Shown in pieces: positions 11,648 through 23,279 of a stretch of DNA of 64,000 nucleotides (position 1 is the first letter of the stretch; each line of letters opens with the position of its first letter). The stretch comes from Nissolia schottii. Lineage: Eukaryota; Streptophyta; Magnoliopsida; Fabales; Fabaceae. The position numbers and the translations under genes are program-made. The DNA lies in NCBI GenBank assembly GCA_003254905.1, contig QANU01000323.1, positions 124,001 through 188,000 of the forward strand, given 5' to 3'. Below the pieces are notes generated by a model. The model made no database searches, was not told the origin of the DNA, and saw only the letters and a list, made by a program, of their open reading frames with translations.

Positions 11648-14600
11648 ATGAGCGTGGTGGGTTTTGATTTTGGTAATGAGAGCTGCATTGTTGCGGTTGC
11701 AAGGCAGAGGGGGATTGATGTTGTTCTCAATGATGAGTCCAAGCGTGAAACTCCTGCTATTGTGTGCTTTGGTGACAAACAACGCTTCATCGGCACTGCT
11801 GGGGCTGCATCTACTATGATGAACCCAAAAAATTCGATCTCACAAATGAAGAGGCTCATTGGCAAAAAATTCTCTGATCCTGAATTGCAGCAGGATCTCC
11901 AGTCATTGCCTTTTAATGTCACAGAAGGCCCTGATGGATTCCCGTTAGTTCATGCACGCTACATGGGTGAAGTCAAGACATTTACCCCTACCCAAGTATT
12001 TGGAATGATGTTGTCAAATCTTAAGGAAATAGCCCAGAAAAACCTCAATGCAGCTGTTGTTGATTGTTGCATTGGAATCCCTGTTTATTTTACTGATCTT
12101 CAGAGGAGGGCAGTCTTGGATGCAGCCACTATTGCCGGATTGCACCCACTTCGCCTGATTCACGAAACAACTGCAACTGCCTTGGCTTATGGGATTTATA
12201 AGACAGATCTTCCTGAAAATGATCAGCTGAATGTTGCCTTTGTCGACATTGGACATGCTAGCATGCAAGTGTGCATTGCTGGCTTCAAAAAGGGACAGCT
12301 GAAAGTATTGGCTCATTCATATGATAGGTCTCTGGGTGGTAGGGATTTTGACGAGGTTTTGTTCCATCACTTTGCTGCAAAATTTAAAGACGAGTATAAG
12401 ATTGATGTTTTCCAGAATGCTAGGGCTTGTCTTAGGCTCAGGGCTGCTTGTGAGAAGCTGAAGAAAATGCTTAGTGCAAATCCTGAGGCACCTCTGAACA
12501 TTGAATGCTTAATGGAAGAGAAGGATGTCAGAGGCTTTATCAAGCGTGACGAGTTTGAGCAACTAAGTCTTCCAATTTTGGAACGTGTGAAGGGACCTTT
12601 GGAGAAGGCACTTGCCGAAGCCGGTCTTACAGTTGAAAATGTACACATGGTTGAGGTGGTTGGTTCAGGATCACGCGTACCAGCTATTAACAAAATATTG
12701 ACTGAGTTTTTCAAAAAGGAGCCTAGGCGGACAATGAATGCTAGTGAATGTGTCGCTAGAGGCTGTGCTTTGCAATGTGCAATTCTTAGTCCTACTTTTA
12801 AAGTACGAGAGTTTCAGGTAAAGTTTCTTCCACTGAACTGTTCTCTTTTTTCAGCTCAAGAGACCTTCATATGTTTACAGTTGGTTGTCCAAGTTTGGTT
12901 GGTTATTCTCTCTAGTTCTTTTCCAGTGTCGAACAGCACAGGTCTTTAGGTTCATAAACTTTTAGCATTTTCCAGGCTATGTTAATTAATTATTGTGGTA
13001 TCTTCTGGGTTTAGGCGTCTAAGATTTTTGCATTTCAATTTTAAATTGCTACGTCTCTGCAGTGAACTGATAATATTAATCCTTTAAGTTCCATCTTGTG
13101 TAATGTTGCCTTGTTTTTTTTTGTTTTTTTTTTTTTTGTTATTGTGAAGGTCAACGAAAGCTTTCCTTTCTCAATTTCTCTTTCATGGAAAGGTTCTGGT
13201 CCAGATGCACAGGATAGTGCCCCAGATAATCAACAAAATACCCTTGTTTTTCCTAAGGGAAACCCTATACCAAGTATCAAGGCACTGACATTCTACAGGC
13301 CAGGAACATTTTCCGTTGATGTACAATATGATGATGCGAGTGTGGTGCCAACACCTAAGATTGGCACATATACTGTAAGTCTGTTTCTCAGGTTTCTTCT
13401 TTGGTAATTACATTTATTTTTTTTCTCTTGGTAGTCCACTGACTCTCAAGTGTATGCAGATTGGTCCTTTCCAAACTACAAAAAGTGAAAGGGCAAAAGT
13501 TAAATTGAGACTTCGTTTGAATATGCATGGAATTGTATCTGTTGATTCAGCAAATGTAAGTCAAGGCATTAGTGATTCCTTATTTTTATCGCTTAACACA
13601 ACTTCACTTTTGAGCTTGCTTAGCAAACCAGAGAGTATTTGTTCCTAACAACTTTTGCTTGCTTGTTTTAGCTCCTGGAAGAGGAAGAAGTCGAGGTCCC
13701 GGTTTCCAAAGAGTCAGCAGGAGAAGATACCAAGATGGATACTGATGAAGCTCCTGTTGATGCTGCTGCGCCTCCAACCTCCAAGGACACTGATGCTAAT
13801 ATGCCAGATGTAAAAGCTAGTGCTGATACCCCTGGGCCAGAAAATGGCACCCCTGAGACTGGAGATAAGCCTGTGCAAATGGATACTGAAACCAAGGTTG
13901 GTTCTGGTGAAAGGAATATTTAAGCATATGCGTAAAATGTTCTATTTTCATTTCTTTTTGCCTTTGTTAAATTTAATGACATTGATGGTTTTTGTTTTTT
14001 TATTTTGAGCTTTACAGTTTTATGTGGCTTTCTGGAGCATTTGACATTGCAGATCCAACCTGCTTATTTGAATTTGTATTGCCATCAAGAAGATGATATG
14101 TGAATGCCCTTTTTTTTTGTTTGGGGGGGTCGGAGGTGGTTTAGATCTTTAATGGTACCGCGGTTTAATCAAACTGAAAAGACATTCTACAAGAGTTTGC
14201 CAATATGTCCTCATGTTGAGTATTGTCGTGATAAGTTCGCGTAATAATGGGTTGGATTTAACTTGCATGAAGTCCTGCTTCAGTTTAATGTAAACCTTAC
14301 CCTTTCTATTGATACTTTGATATACTGTCAAGCACAATCCTGTATGCATGTATGTGACAGCCTTTGTGCTTCAACATGAGTTTTCCAGCATGATTAAGCC
14401 GATTTGTGTAATTTGGCTGACTGAGCTTTGAATGTTATTGGTTCAGGCTCCAAAGAGAAAGGTTAAGAAAACAAACATTCCTGTAGCAGAGTTAGTTTAT
14501 GGAGCTATGGTACCTGTGGATGTCCAGAAAGCTGTAGAGAAGGAGTTTGAAATGGCTTTGCAAGATCGTGTGATGGAAGAAACAAAAGACAGGAAAAATG

Positions 14601-15869
14601 CAGTTGAGGCTTATGTTTACGACATGAGAAACAAGGTGGGGATTTTCTTTTCTCTTTTCTTACCCAAGGTCAAATACAAATGCCTGCCATTTGATGGTTA
14701 CTGAAACTGATTTTTCTGTTTTCATTTCAGCTTAATGACAAATACCAAGAGTTTGTCACTGCTTCAGAGAGGGAAGATTTTACTACTAAACTTCAGGAGA
14801 CGGAAGACTGGCTATATGAGGATGGTGAAGATGAAACTAAAGGTGTATACATTGCCAAACTTGAAGAACTCAAAAAGGTAAGGAAGTTTCGGGGATAGGA
14901 GAATCCTTGCATGTTCTTCCATTTAACTGTGAAATTGTATAAAGGAAAAAGGATTAGAAATTCCTCGTTGCTGTTACCTTTCTGTTTTATTAGTTTTATG
15001 CATTGACATAGGCAGGGGGAAGAATTTCCATGCGTGTTTTACAGTTGCAATCTTAATAGAGATTTATGTGATTGCAGCAAGGTGATCCTGTTGAAGTGCG
15101 TTACAAAGAATACATGGAGAGGGGTACAGTCATTCAGCAGTTCAGCTATTGTATAAATAGTTACAGAGAAGCTGCAGTGTCAAGTGATCCCATATTTGAT
15201 CACATTGACATCAATGACAAGCAGAAGGTAATTGCTCGTTAACATTTTTGCCCTTGCTTCTTTAATGGTTGCCATTTAATATGGAATTGTTTTTCTTTCC
15301 ATTTGTTTGTAGGTCTTAAATGAATGTGTAGAGGCTGAGAACTGGCTTAGGGAGAAGCAGCAGCAGCAGGAATCACTTCCAAAATATGCCAACCCAGTAC
15401 TCTTGTCAGCTGAAATAAGAAAAAAAGCGGAAGCTGTTGATAGGTATTTTCACTTTTTTGTGTATTCATGTTATGGTTAAGGCCTTGCTAAATGTGTTTA
15501 TAAGTATTAACCAGTCAACATCGGGAAGGACTCTAGCTGCTGCTTGTTAATAGTTTTGTCAAATTTTCTGGATTCTTATCATTGTTTCTCTTTATTTGTT
15601 AGTTGTTCATCTATTTTGGGTTTAAAATGATTATTTTTGATAGGTTCTGTAAGCCAATTATGACGAAACCCAGACCGGCCAAGCCAGCTACCCCACCACC
15701 AGCAACCCCGTCTCCTCAGGGTGGTGAGCAGCAGCAACCTCAGGAGGATGCTAGTACCGACGCTAATGCCAACCCTAATGAGAATGCAGGGGACAGCGGA
15801 AGTCAGGTCCCACCGGCAACTACTGAACCGATGGAGACTGACAAGTCAGAGAACATGGGGTCTGCATAG
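11648..15869 (+). CDS. HSP70-14/15: Hsp110/Hsp70-14/15-type chaperone (nucleotide exchange factor for Hsp70)
   Basis: Nine coding exons all join in frame: 11648-12817, 13150-13374, 13460-13555, 13672-13896, 14447-14635, 14731-14877, 15078-15227, 15313-15443 and 15644-15869. The product has 852 residues, close to Arabidopsis Hsp70-14/15 (about 830). The nucleotide-binding domain is about residues 1-385, opening VVGFDFGNESCIVAVAR. FDFGNES in place of the Hsp70 DLGTT is typical of Hsp110. The substrate-binding beta domain is about 391-497. Next come an acidic, Pro-rich insert (498-572), a KRKVKK basic patch (575-580) and the helical lid (about 581-780). The Gln/Pro/Ala-rich tail ends METDKSENMGSA. 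Hsp110 proteins exchange nucleotide on cytosolic Hsp70 and hold unfolded clients. No defect seen. Confidence 0.95.
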
Positions 15870-18460
15870 TTCTTGTTGATTGCTATCAAATTCATGGCAA
15901 TACCATTGGTCTCTACAAATGCTTGGGATCTTAGAGGAGGCTTTGAGTGGCTGCCGGGATGTTTGGTTTTTGCCTCCTCTCTGTTGGTTGGTTGGTTAAG
16001 TTTTAATTAATATTATGCTGATCTTTGAAATCCGGATTTTTTTTTTTTCACGAAAGGGTTTTGAAGAGAAAACGATAATGTGTGGTCTGGTTTCCCAAAC
16101 CCGGTGGGATTAGGCCAATTTTACCATCTGCAGGTTTATAGATTATTGTTTATGTACGATTTCTAGAAATTGGATTATAACGTGTTTCCCATTTAGTACT
16201 TCAATTTCAATCTACGTAACGCTAAAACTTTACATTATTATAATTTTTTTTGTTTTGTCATATACTTGGAATGAATGTATGGGAGAGAAAACTAGGGTGG
16301 TAAATTGGGTAATTACTGTGAAAAAGATCAAATTTTTAGTCAGTTTGGTTGTGTGTTCAAGGCTTTTAGAAGTCCGAAGCGTAAATGACGAGAGTAATTT
16401 AATGGTTAGAGGTAGGTGGAGAAAAAGTTGGTAGGTAAAATCATCAAGAAATTTAATCTTAATTAGTTTATTGTTATTGTAACAAATTTTGTCAGACTAG
16501 TAAAACCAGTTAACTTGATTTAATTAGATGTTAGTATAAAAATTTCATGTTATAATTTTTTTTTTTGTTTTGTTCATATCATTCTCTTGATGGTTATGCT
16601 CGATATAGTGTGTCGGCGACCTCTTATTTTTGAAGGGAAAATCGACCCCATATTGTTACTTTGCTCTTTTGCTCTCTCTTTCGCAACTTTTTCTTTTTCC
16701 ATTTTCACAGCGTTTGCCTGCAACATTCTTTAAAGGGAAAACCGGTTCCATAGAGGGTCTCGGCAACCTCTTATTTGTTTGTTATGCACTTTTTCATTAT
16801 ACAATGTTTCGGTTGACATCCCACTGTCATGAAGGTAGCAGGTCTGAATTGTGAAAGATAGCATTTGACTTGTTCTCGTAGTGGATAATGCGTCATGCAA
16901 TTTCTGAAGATCGTACTTAGTTCAGTTGATAGACGGACGATCTCTATAGGTGGTAGAAAGACTGAGAAGTTGCATGTTTTTGTGTGTTGGTTGTGGTTGT
17001 GGTGCATGTATTTTACGTTGCTTCTGATCCTGAGATGCTGAGGAGGTTTTCTTCTTTTGGCAGTTCTAGTTATGCTGTGTTTGGGTTCTCCACAATATAG
17101 CTTTGATGTTACATAGCATAATGTTTATTCGAGATGTTTAATCGAAAGAATAAGCTTAAAGATAGGAACTTTCCTTTCATTGTCATCACAATATCAAGAT
17201 TGGAGGCAAGCTCACTGGACGTTTAGATGTTTATTCGTTGTGTGATGTAAAATTGTCTACCTTCTCTCATAATTCATCTAGAGTTGTGTAATTTCAATTG
17301 GTTATAATCGTAGGTTTAACTTAATAGAAATGGATCATTTCATGTCAAAATTGACATTTATTTAAAACTTTTGTATTTTTATGTTTTCTTACATGATTAA
17401 ACGTGACTAATTTTAGCATGAGAAAATTTATTCCCTTAATAGTGACGGTTCAAAATGTTATATGCTCTTTGTTAACCAAGTTACCTTTGGTTACTTACAT
17501 ATCAATGAAAATTCAAAATATATTTTGACAAGGAAAAAAAACAACGGAAAAACAAGAATATTTGTTCAATAAAATTTAGATAACAATCATACAATTTTCT
17601 TAAAAAAACATGAGTTCCACGAGAAAAAATGTGAATATGGCGAGACCAATGTTTTTGTTTTTTTGTTTATATGGTTGTCCAAATTTTGTTGTACATGTAA
17701 CATTTTAGAATTACACTTGAATATGGGAAAAAAATAATTTAATATCAAAATGTAAGGATAATTTTTATTATTTTTAGCAAATCACTACTTTTTGTGGTGA
17801 TTTATCCTACCACATTTTTTTTTATCAAAAAATTATCACTTTTTATGATTTTATAATGCCATTTTTTATTTATTTTAATAAATCGCAACTTTTGTGATGA
17901 TTTATACTATCACTTTTTAATTTTTTTTTAATAAATCACCATTTTTTATGACGATTTGTTATGAAGTTTCGCATCATGGTTTATTACAAAAATTAAATCA
18001 TAATATTATTATTTTTCACTTCTACCAAACATAAATTTTTTAGTTGTAACATTATGCAAATGAAAATCCTCAAATGAAAATGATACCAAAAAAAAATGGA
18101 TAAGAGATATGATTTTAGAAGATAAAGTAAGACATTTCCGCATTTGATCAAGTAAGTAAAGTGAGATAGATTCCAATTTTCACTTTATTGATCTAATAGT
18201 GAGATTCATCCATTTACTTTCTAAAGTGAAAGATCTCACTTTAAAATATTCAAATTTCATAAAAAGAAGGTTAAAATTAGTTATTCTTAAAATTAAAAAT
18301 TAAAAGTTACACAAAATATTATTAAAATCATTTTATTAAAAGAGATGTAACGGGATGATACCTCACCTTATCTTTTAAATATATTGATATGAGTTCGATA
18401 CTTATTTCTTTCCTGATGGTAGATATCCCAGATGAAAAAAAAAAATCATTTCTTTCCCAT
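15870..18460. other. 3' flank of Hsp110 gene and 2.4-kb gene-free spacer
   Basis: The 3' untranslated region probably reaches about 16200. At 16610-16660 and 16725-16785 there is a weak internal duplication (GGCRACCTCTTATTT and AAGGGAAAA words), probably from an old repeat. At 17770-17960 AAATCGC/GTGATGATTT words recur several times and can pair, forming a cluster of imperfect hairpins. At 18130-18240 an imperfect palindrome is built on AAAGTGAGAT and ATCTCACTTT. No gene recognised. Confidence 0.4.
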
Positions 18461-18574
18461 TCTCTAATTGTCGTTTTACTCTCTACTCACTAGTCAATGT
18501 TGCTGGAAGCGGAAACAACCCCTCAACGCCCCCCAAATTCCTCTTCGCGGTGTGGGGATCACTAATCTGTTGTT

Positions 18575-18680
18575 GGGCGCGAGGGGTGGATTCGTCATTT
18601 CGCATCTCAAGTCAAGTTGCGGCAACCCTAACCCTAAAAGCTGTTGCAGAATCGCTATAAAACCTCACACGATGATGCTA
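18575..18680 (+). promoter_or_regulatory. Promoter-like block of copy 1 with double telo-box and TATA
   Basis: AACCCTAACCCTAA at 18624-18637 is a double telo-box. GCTATAAAA at 18654-18662 is a good TATA box. A start codon follows at 18672. The same arrangement recurs in the other two copies. Telo-boxes are known in promoters of translation and organelle-biogenesis genes of plants. Confidence 0.55.
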
Positions 18681-18884
18681 TCTCTGCATTCTTCACAATC
18701 ACCGCCATATAACTTGCTCCGATTCCATCTTCTGATCGGTAAGATGAAGAAGCGTAAGCTTTATACACTCATGGAGCTCATGACAACTGCTCCTTTTTTT
18801 TCATTAGCCTTGTCTCTGGTCGAAGGACTCTGTATTAATGGTGAAGTTTCAAGAGTGGTAGCTCAAGGGTTTCATGTTACCTAG
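18672..18884 (+). pseudogene. RFL-type PPR gene 5' fragment in copy 1
   Basis: From the ATG pair at 18672/18675 the frame reads MMLSLHSSQSPPYNLLRF, a Ser/Leu-rich start like an organelle-targeting peptide. It later reaches LVEGLCINGEVSR and VVAQGFHVT before a stop at 18882. GLCINGE followed by VVAQGFH is the wording of helix-loop units in Restorer-of-fertility-like PPR proteins, where a unit reads roughly TLIxGLCxNGxVxxAxxFHDxVVAxGF. Part of the unit is missing, so the fragment is collapsed. CGGTAAGATG at 18737-18746 could act as a splice donor. The match is from memory of the family. Confidence 0.5.
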
Positions 18885-19760
18885 GATGTCAATGCAAGAT
18901 TGTACGCGTGAAGCGGATGGCAGTTCATTTTGAAGCCCATGAGCAGATTAACAAGAATTCCGAGAATTTTGTGTGATTACTGTGAATTGGGTCATGAGAT
19001 TTTCAGTGAAATATTTTGTAAATAAATATGATATATTAGTTAGAATTATGTAATTTTTTAATATAATTATTTAGAAGGAGATTGACAGCAAATGTTCAAT
19101 ACAAGAGATGAAGTGGGGGAAATTGTGAATCTATTTGCGGAGCAATTTTTTATTTTTTATTTCCATTTTTTACATTTCTCTTGTTATATTCCTCTTATCT
19201 TATTGATGTATTAATTCACGAGACTTATGTGTACAGATCTTCTTGTTAGATGTACAATAGTGTTGAACCTCCAGCGAAATCACTAGTAAGACGTATTCTT
19301 TGTTTGATACACTTTTCACTAGCCCCTCATGCTGATGAGACAATGGCATTATTTAGGTGGATTGAAAGCCAAAGAACCCAACCACGTTTGTGCTTTTTTT
19401 GCTATCCTTAATACTTATTAGTGATGTACTATGCAAGTGATCAATATATGTTTAGCATCTTTTTATTTTGTCAAGAGCTCCCAATATGTATAGCTATGAA
19501 AACATTGATTTTGTGATTTATTTGCCTATGTTTTGCCAAAATTTGTATTAATGTAAATAGCTGTTTAAAATACTCGCATCTGTTTAATATGTTTTATCTT
19601 TTGTTTGTTCTGTCCATAAACCCCTACCTACTGTTCGTTTGCATGTAGTTAATACTGTAGTGCTTGACAGTGATTGTAACTGCTCCTCTACAAATGTTTT
19701 AAGGTAAGGAGTAAAGAGAAAGGGGCTGGTGTAGGTGCTCATTGTACATTTGATGGAGAT

Positions 19761-20445
19761 GTGAGTGTTTGTAACGAAGTGGAGATTAGTTCCCATGATG
19801 AGGATTATGGAGGTGAAGTGGAGATTAGTTCCAGTGGTGAGGACTATGATGACAAAGGGATGGTTGGTAAAAGATTTGAGATTGGTGGTGATGAGAAGGT
19901 TTCCTTAGAGAGGGGTGTGTTGTTTTTAAATGTAAATCACTTTAGGCAGGTGTTATAGGATTATATCATTAAGAAGGATTTGAAATAAGAAGGCTGAAGA
20001 ATGAGGAGTTTAGAGTGATTGCTATCTGTGCTATTGAGCAGTGTGGTTGGCGTATTCGTGCCTGTCCAACCCCTGATGGAGTGGCATACAAGATTAAAAC
20101 TACTTACCCACATGTCCACAATTGCATTAGGCAAACCAAAAAAAAAAGGATGCGACATTTGCTTGCATTGCAACTAAATTGGAGGCTAAGTTGAGGGAAG
20201 ATCCAAACATGAGCTATGCTGAGTTGATGGAGAAGTGGGGAATAGAGCCAAACACATTGATGCAACTGTATCGTGCAAGGAGAAGGGTGAAGGAGGCCAA
20301 CAAAGGGATGCATGCTCGGAGCTATAAGTTTGCTAATTGTACAGAATTTGGCCTCATTATCCTAACTTGTCAAGAGAGCTCTTGTGGCCAAAAAAAGGCA
20401 AGAGAAAGCAGGTACTATTATCTAGTTAATTTAATAAATACTTAA
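19761..20445 (+). pseudogene. Mutator (MULE) transposase DNA-binding-domain remnant, copy 1
   Basis: The first part is acidic (VEISSHDEDYGGEVEISSSG), then GKRFEIGGDEKVSLERGVLF and NVNHFRQVL. After a frame change the text continues as FRVIAICAIEQCGWRIRACP, TPDGVAYKIKT and PHVHNCIRQT, the zinc-binding fold at the N-terminus of plant MuDR-type transposases (DBD_Tnp_Mut). The frame at 20179-20445 gives EAKLREDPNMSYAELMEKWG and IEPNTLMQLYRARRRVKEAN, the normal continuation. It then jumps to a degenerate zinc-knuckle tail (NCTEFGLIILTCQ), so the DDE catalytic domain and SWIM finger are missing. Frameshifts and stops are present. As a transposase it cannot be functional. Confidence 0.75.
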
Positions 20446-22015
20446 CTTTTAACTACTACTTTAAGTTCCTTAGGTTTAGCTACTGTTTTGTATTTCCAAG
20501 GTTGCAAATGAAGAAGGGAGGAATGAGGAAGTTGCTGGCTCTGAGGGGGTGTTTAGGACTGATTGGGTTGCTGGGACTGAGTGGGCTGGTGGTGGTGGGA
20601 ATGTCAGGAAAAAATTTATATGCCATCTTTCAGTGTTGTTTATGTTCGTACTTGTTACTAATTTTCTTTAGTAAAAGGTTTAATGTAGAGGGTGAGGAGA
20701 AAAGGAACCGAGAGCATTGAGGATGTAGCTGGGAGTGCACATGGAGATGCTGCTGCTGCTGTGAATGCAATTGCTGGGAATGCTGGGGCCGCAACTGCAG
20801 GTGGTGATGCTACTTAAAAATAATCAAGAAGAAAAATGGTTAGTGGACTTATTAAACCAAGAAGCCAAATTAAAGAGGAAGGTCCAAATTAGAGTGAATG
20901 AAGCTACTGCCGATGGTGGGAATGAAGGTGCAGCTATTACTAGTGGTTGGAGTGAAGCTTAACATGTTATAAAGACTCAGTGATAATAGAAGGTTCGAGA
21001 AAGGCAAGAAGAATTGCAAGTGGGACCTCAGGCTCTGGAGGAAAATGAAAGAATGGTGGAGGCTGATTTTTTGAAGCGGCAGTTGTGTGCTTTTGGAACC
21101 GCTACTAGTTTGTTTTCTTTGGGACTGCAACAACACTTCTTGGATACTCTGTAGTCTGTTTGTTTTGTTTGGAATTGCACAAAACACTGTTTGGATATTG
21201 TGCCCTATGTTTTGACTGTAAAGGCGTAGCCAAATAGTTTGGTTTCTTTTTTTTTGGGGGGGGGGGGTTGAATACAAATGTGGTTTGGTTGTATTGATTT
21301 GGGTTTGGATACTATTTCTACGGTAATGCAAATGAAGTGTTGATGTATTCAGGAACAATTACATAGTTTGAAGGGAAATTGAAATGTTGCTGCACATTCT
21401 GAAATATTGCAAAATTTGTTTGCTGAGCTTTGATGGAAATGAGATACAGCTGATTCGGAAATTTAGTGTCTGCAGTAAGCTGTTGCTACAGATTCATATT
21501 ACAAGTATTCTTTCTGGATACTCTGTTTGCTGATCTTTGATTGAGCAATTTGAATGGAAATATTGCAACTTTTATGTGTTGTGTTTACACGTGTGTCGTA
21601 TATAATGTGGTCATATGTGTTTATTACAATATTTAGATATAAAGTTAGACATGGTTTTTTGGTTAAATTTTTGTTTGAATTGATCAACTTTGTCACAGGC
21701 GATGCTTGTATACCCATTTGGTTTTGGTTGCAATGTATCCACTTTGTCACTATATTTGTGGAAGTTAGTCATAGCTCATAGGTCATGCTTGCACTTGGGT
21801 TTGGTCTTTACTTATCAAGTTTTTGCACTAACACAAACTTGGTGTAGCTTTTATTGGCTTATAGCAAATACAGGCAATGTTCTTTGATAAACTTTGATCT
21901 AGCTTTTTCTGGTTTATAGCAAATGCAACCTTCTTTGGTCACATTTTTATGGATTATGCTATATAAAATTTCTCATTCAATCACATTAAACTTTGATCAT
22001 TTTGGTGTTGGAAGT
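20446..22015 (+). repeat. 3' tail of chimeric unit copy 1
   Basis: Degenerate Gly/Ala-rich coding wording (GNAGAATAGG and similar) gives way at about 21100 to a non-coding tail shared with copies 2 and 3. Shared wording includes TTTGCTGATCTTTGATTGAG, GGCTTATAGCAAATAC and ATCACATTAAACTTTGATCA. A poly-G run lies at 21258-21267. No functional gene is seen. Confidence 0.6.
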
Positions 22016-22724
22016 AGGCTTGGCAATTTTACCCGCACACGTGAATACATGAGGTAATACTCGTGATGGGGTGGATAGGGGGGAAAGTTTTTTCTTCGCA
22101 GGTAATAAGGATGAATATTTTCAATATCCACTTGCTAAACGAGACGGAGGCAAAGGTGATTTCCTTCAAATTCGTGGGTACCCAATATATAAATTGTATA
22201 AATTAATTTTAAGATTTAAATATGTTTTTAGTCCTTCATAAATTTTGAATTTTGTGTTTTACCACTCATAAATTACATAAATTAATTTTAAGATTTAAAT
22301 ATGTTTTAAATTTTGCCGGTTTTAAAGTTGTGGAGATTAGCATTCTCTCTCTATATATATCTACTTAATTAAATTAAATTGTATTTTATATATTTATTTA
22401 ATTATATCTAGTTGAGCCCAGTGATATGTTGGTTGCACCGGTGGCATGATGGGGTGACCCGGTCACCATTGCCAAAGACAACATTGAGAAATAATAAAAA
22501 ACATAAGAAATACATTGAGAAATAATAAAAAGCATAAGAAATGCGAAGGGTTCTTACTGGTGAAGGCTACTATGAGACCTCATATGTTTGGACTCAGCTC
22601 ATGGTACCCCTATTATCAATAAAAAACATCTTTTACATTTACATAAATACCACCAATTCAGTTGTTTATTGCATTTATTTATAATTGTAAGAATAGTCCA
22701 TCAAAAGTTTAAATTTTGCAAATA
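22016..22724. other. Spacer between copy 1 and the PERK fragment
   Basis: Contains ACCCGC/GGGTACCC words (22030-22190) like the subterminal parts of small plant transposons, and a duplicated 40-base AT-rich phrase (about 22193-22230 and 22275-22312). No gene. Confidence 0.35.
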
Positions 22725-23131
22725 GAACCCCCATCCGCGCCTGCGCCAGCAACCCCATCCACGCCCTCGACCTCTTCTCCTACGGCGACTCCCTCCGCAC
22801 CAGCGTCGCCTGCTCCGCCAACAGGCTCAAGCTAACCCCCGAGTTCGTCGTCTCGGAACCCGCCTTCCCCTAAGTCTTCCGGTTCCGGCGGCCATTCCCC
22901 GCCTTCCTCAAAGTCTCCGCCATCGTCCCCTTCGCCGCCTTCGTCATCGTCTAGCATTTCCACCGGCGTGGTGGTGGGAATTGTCGTTGAGGCGGTGGCG
23001 ATTCTGGTGGTTCTGAGCGTGCTGTGTATATGCTATAGGAAGAAGAAGAGAAGAAGATGCGACCGGGAGCAATACTACAGTCACCCTCCGCCTCAGCATC
23101 AGCCGCCACGTGTGCCCAAAGGTGACACCTT
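22725..23131 (+). pseudogene. PERK-type proline-rich receptor-like kinase fragment (extracellular and membrane segments)
   Basis: In one frame the DNA reads PSAPAPATPSTPSTSSPTAT, further Pro/Ser-rich sequence to SGSGGHSPPSSKSPPSSPSP, then ISTGVVVGIVVEAVAILVVL and SVLCICYRKKKRRR. A Pro/Ser-rich ectodomain, an STGVVVGI-type membrane helix and a KKKRRR stop-transfer match plant PERK kinases, which sense the cell wall. A TAA at about 22830 interrupts the frame. The sequence leaves the PERK pattern at about 23131 (CCCAAAG|GTGACA, a plausible old donor). No kinase domain follows. Its GC content is well above that of its surroundings, consistent with a copied exon. It lies just 5' of copy 2. Confidence 0.75.
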
Positions 23132-23279
23132 TAGCACAAAAAAACACGTTTTTCCCCCTTTCTTCCTCTTGGGGGTTTCTACTTGCAACTGTGATGTAAT
23201 TATCTGTGTGAAGCTCTGCATGATTTTCTGTTGAGGGAAAAATTGAGGATTTTTTCATTATAAAATATCACTAAAATAA

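Larger units (their letters stand above)
18470..22015 (+). repeat. Chimeric PPR/Mutator unit, copy 1 (complete layout)
   Basis: Homologous along most of its length to copy 3 (27520-31500) and at both ends to copy 2 (23280-24710). The order is a promoter-like block with telo-box and TATA (18575-18662), a short frame recalling an RFL-type PPR start (18672-18884), a non-coding kilobase, an acidic frame (19761 on), a Mutator transposase DNA-binding domain (about 19930-20300), a C-terminal zinc-knuckle relic and a long shared 3' tail ending near 22015. Neither terminal inverted repeats nor a 9-bp target duplication was found. It may therefore be a duplicated chimeric locus rather than separately transposed Pack-MULEs. 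Confidence 0.65.

Noticed and set aside
16610-16790. Weak internal duplication resembling a retroelement leader
   Set aside because: Too short and diverged to define ends or family.
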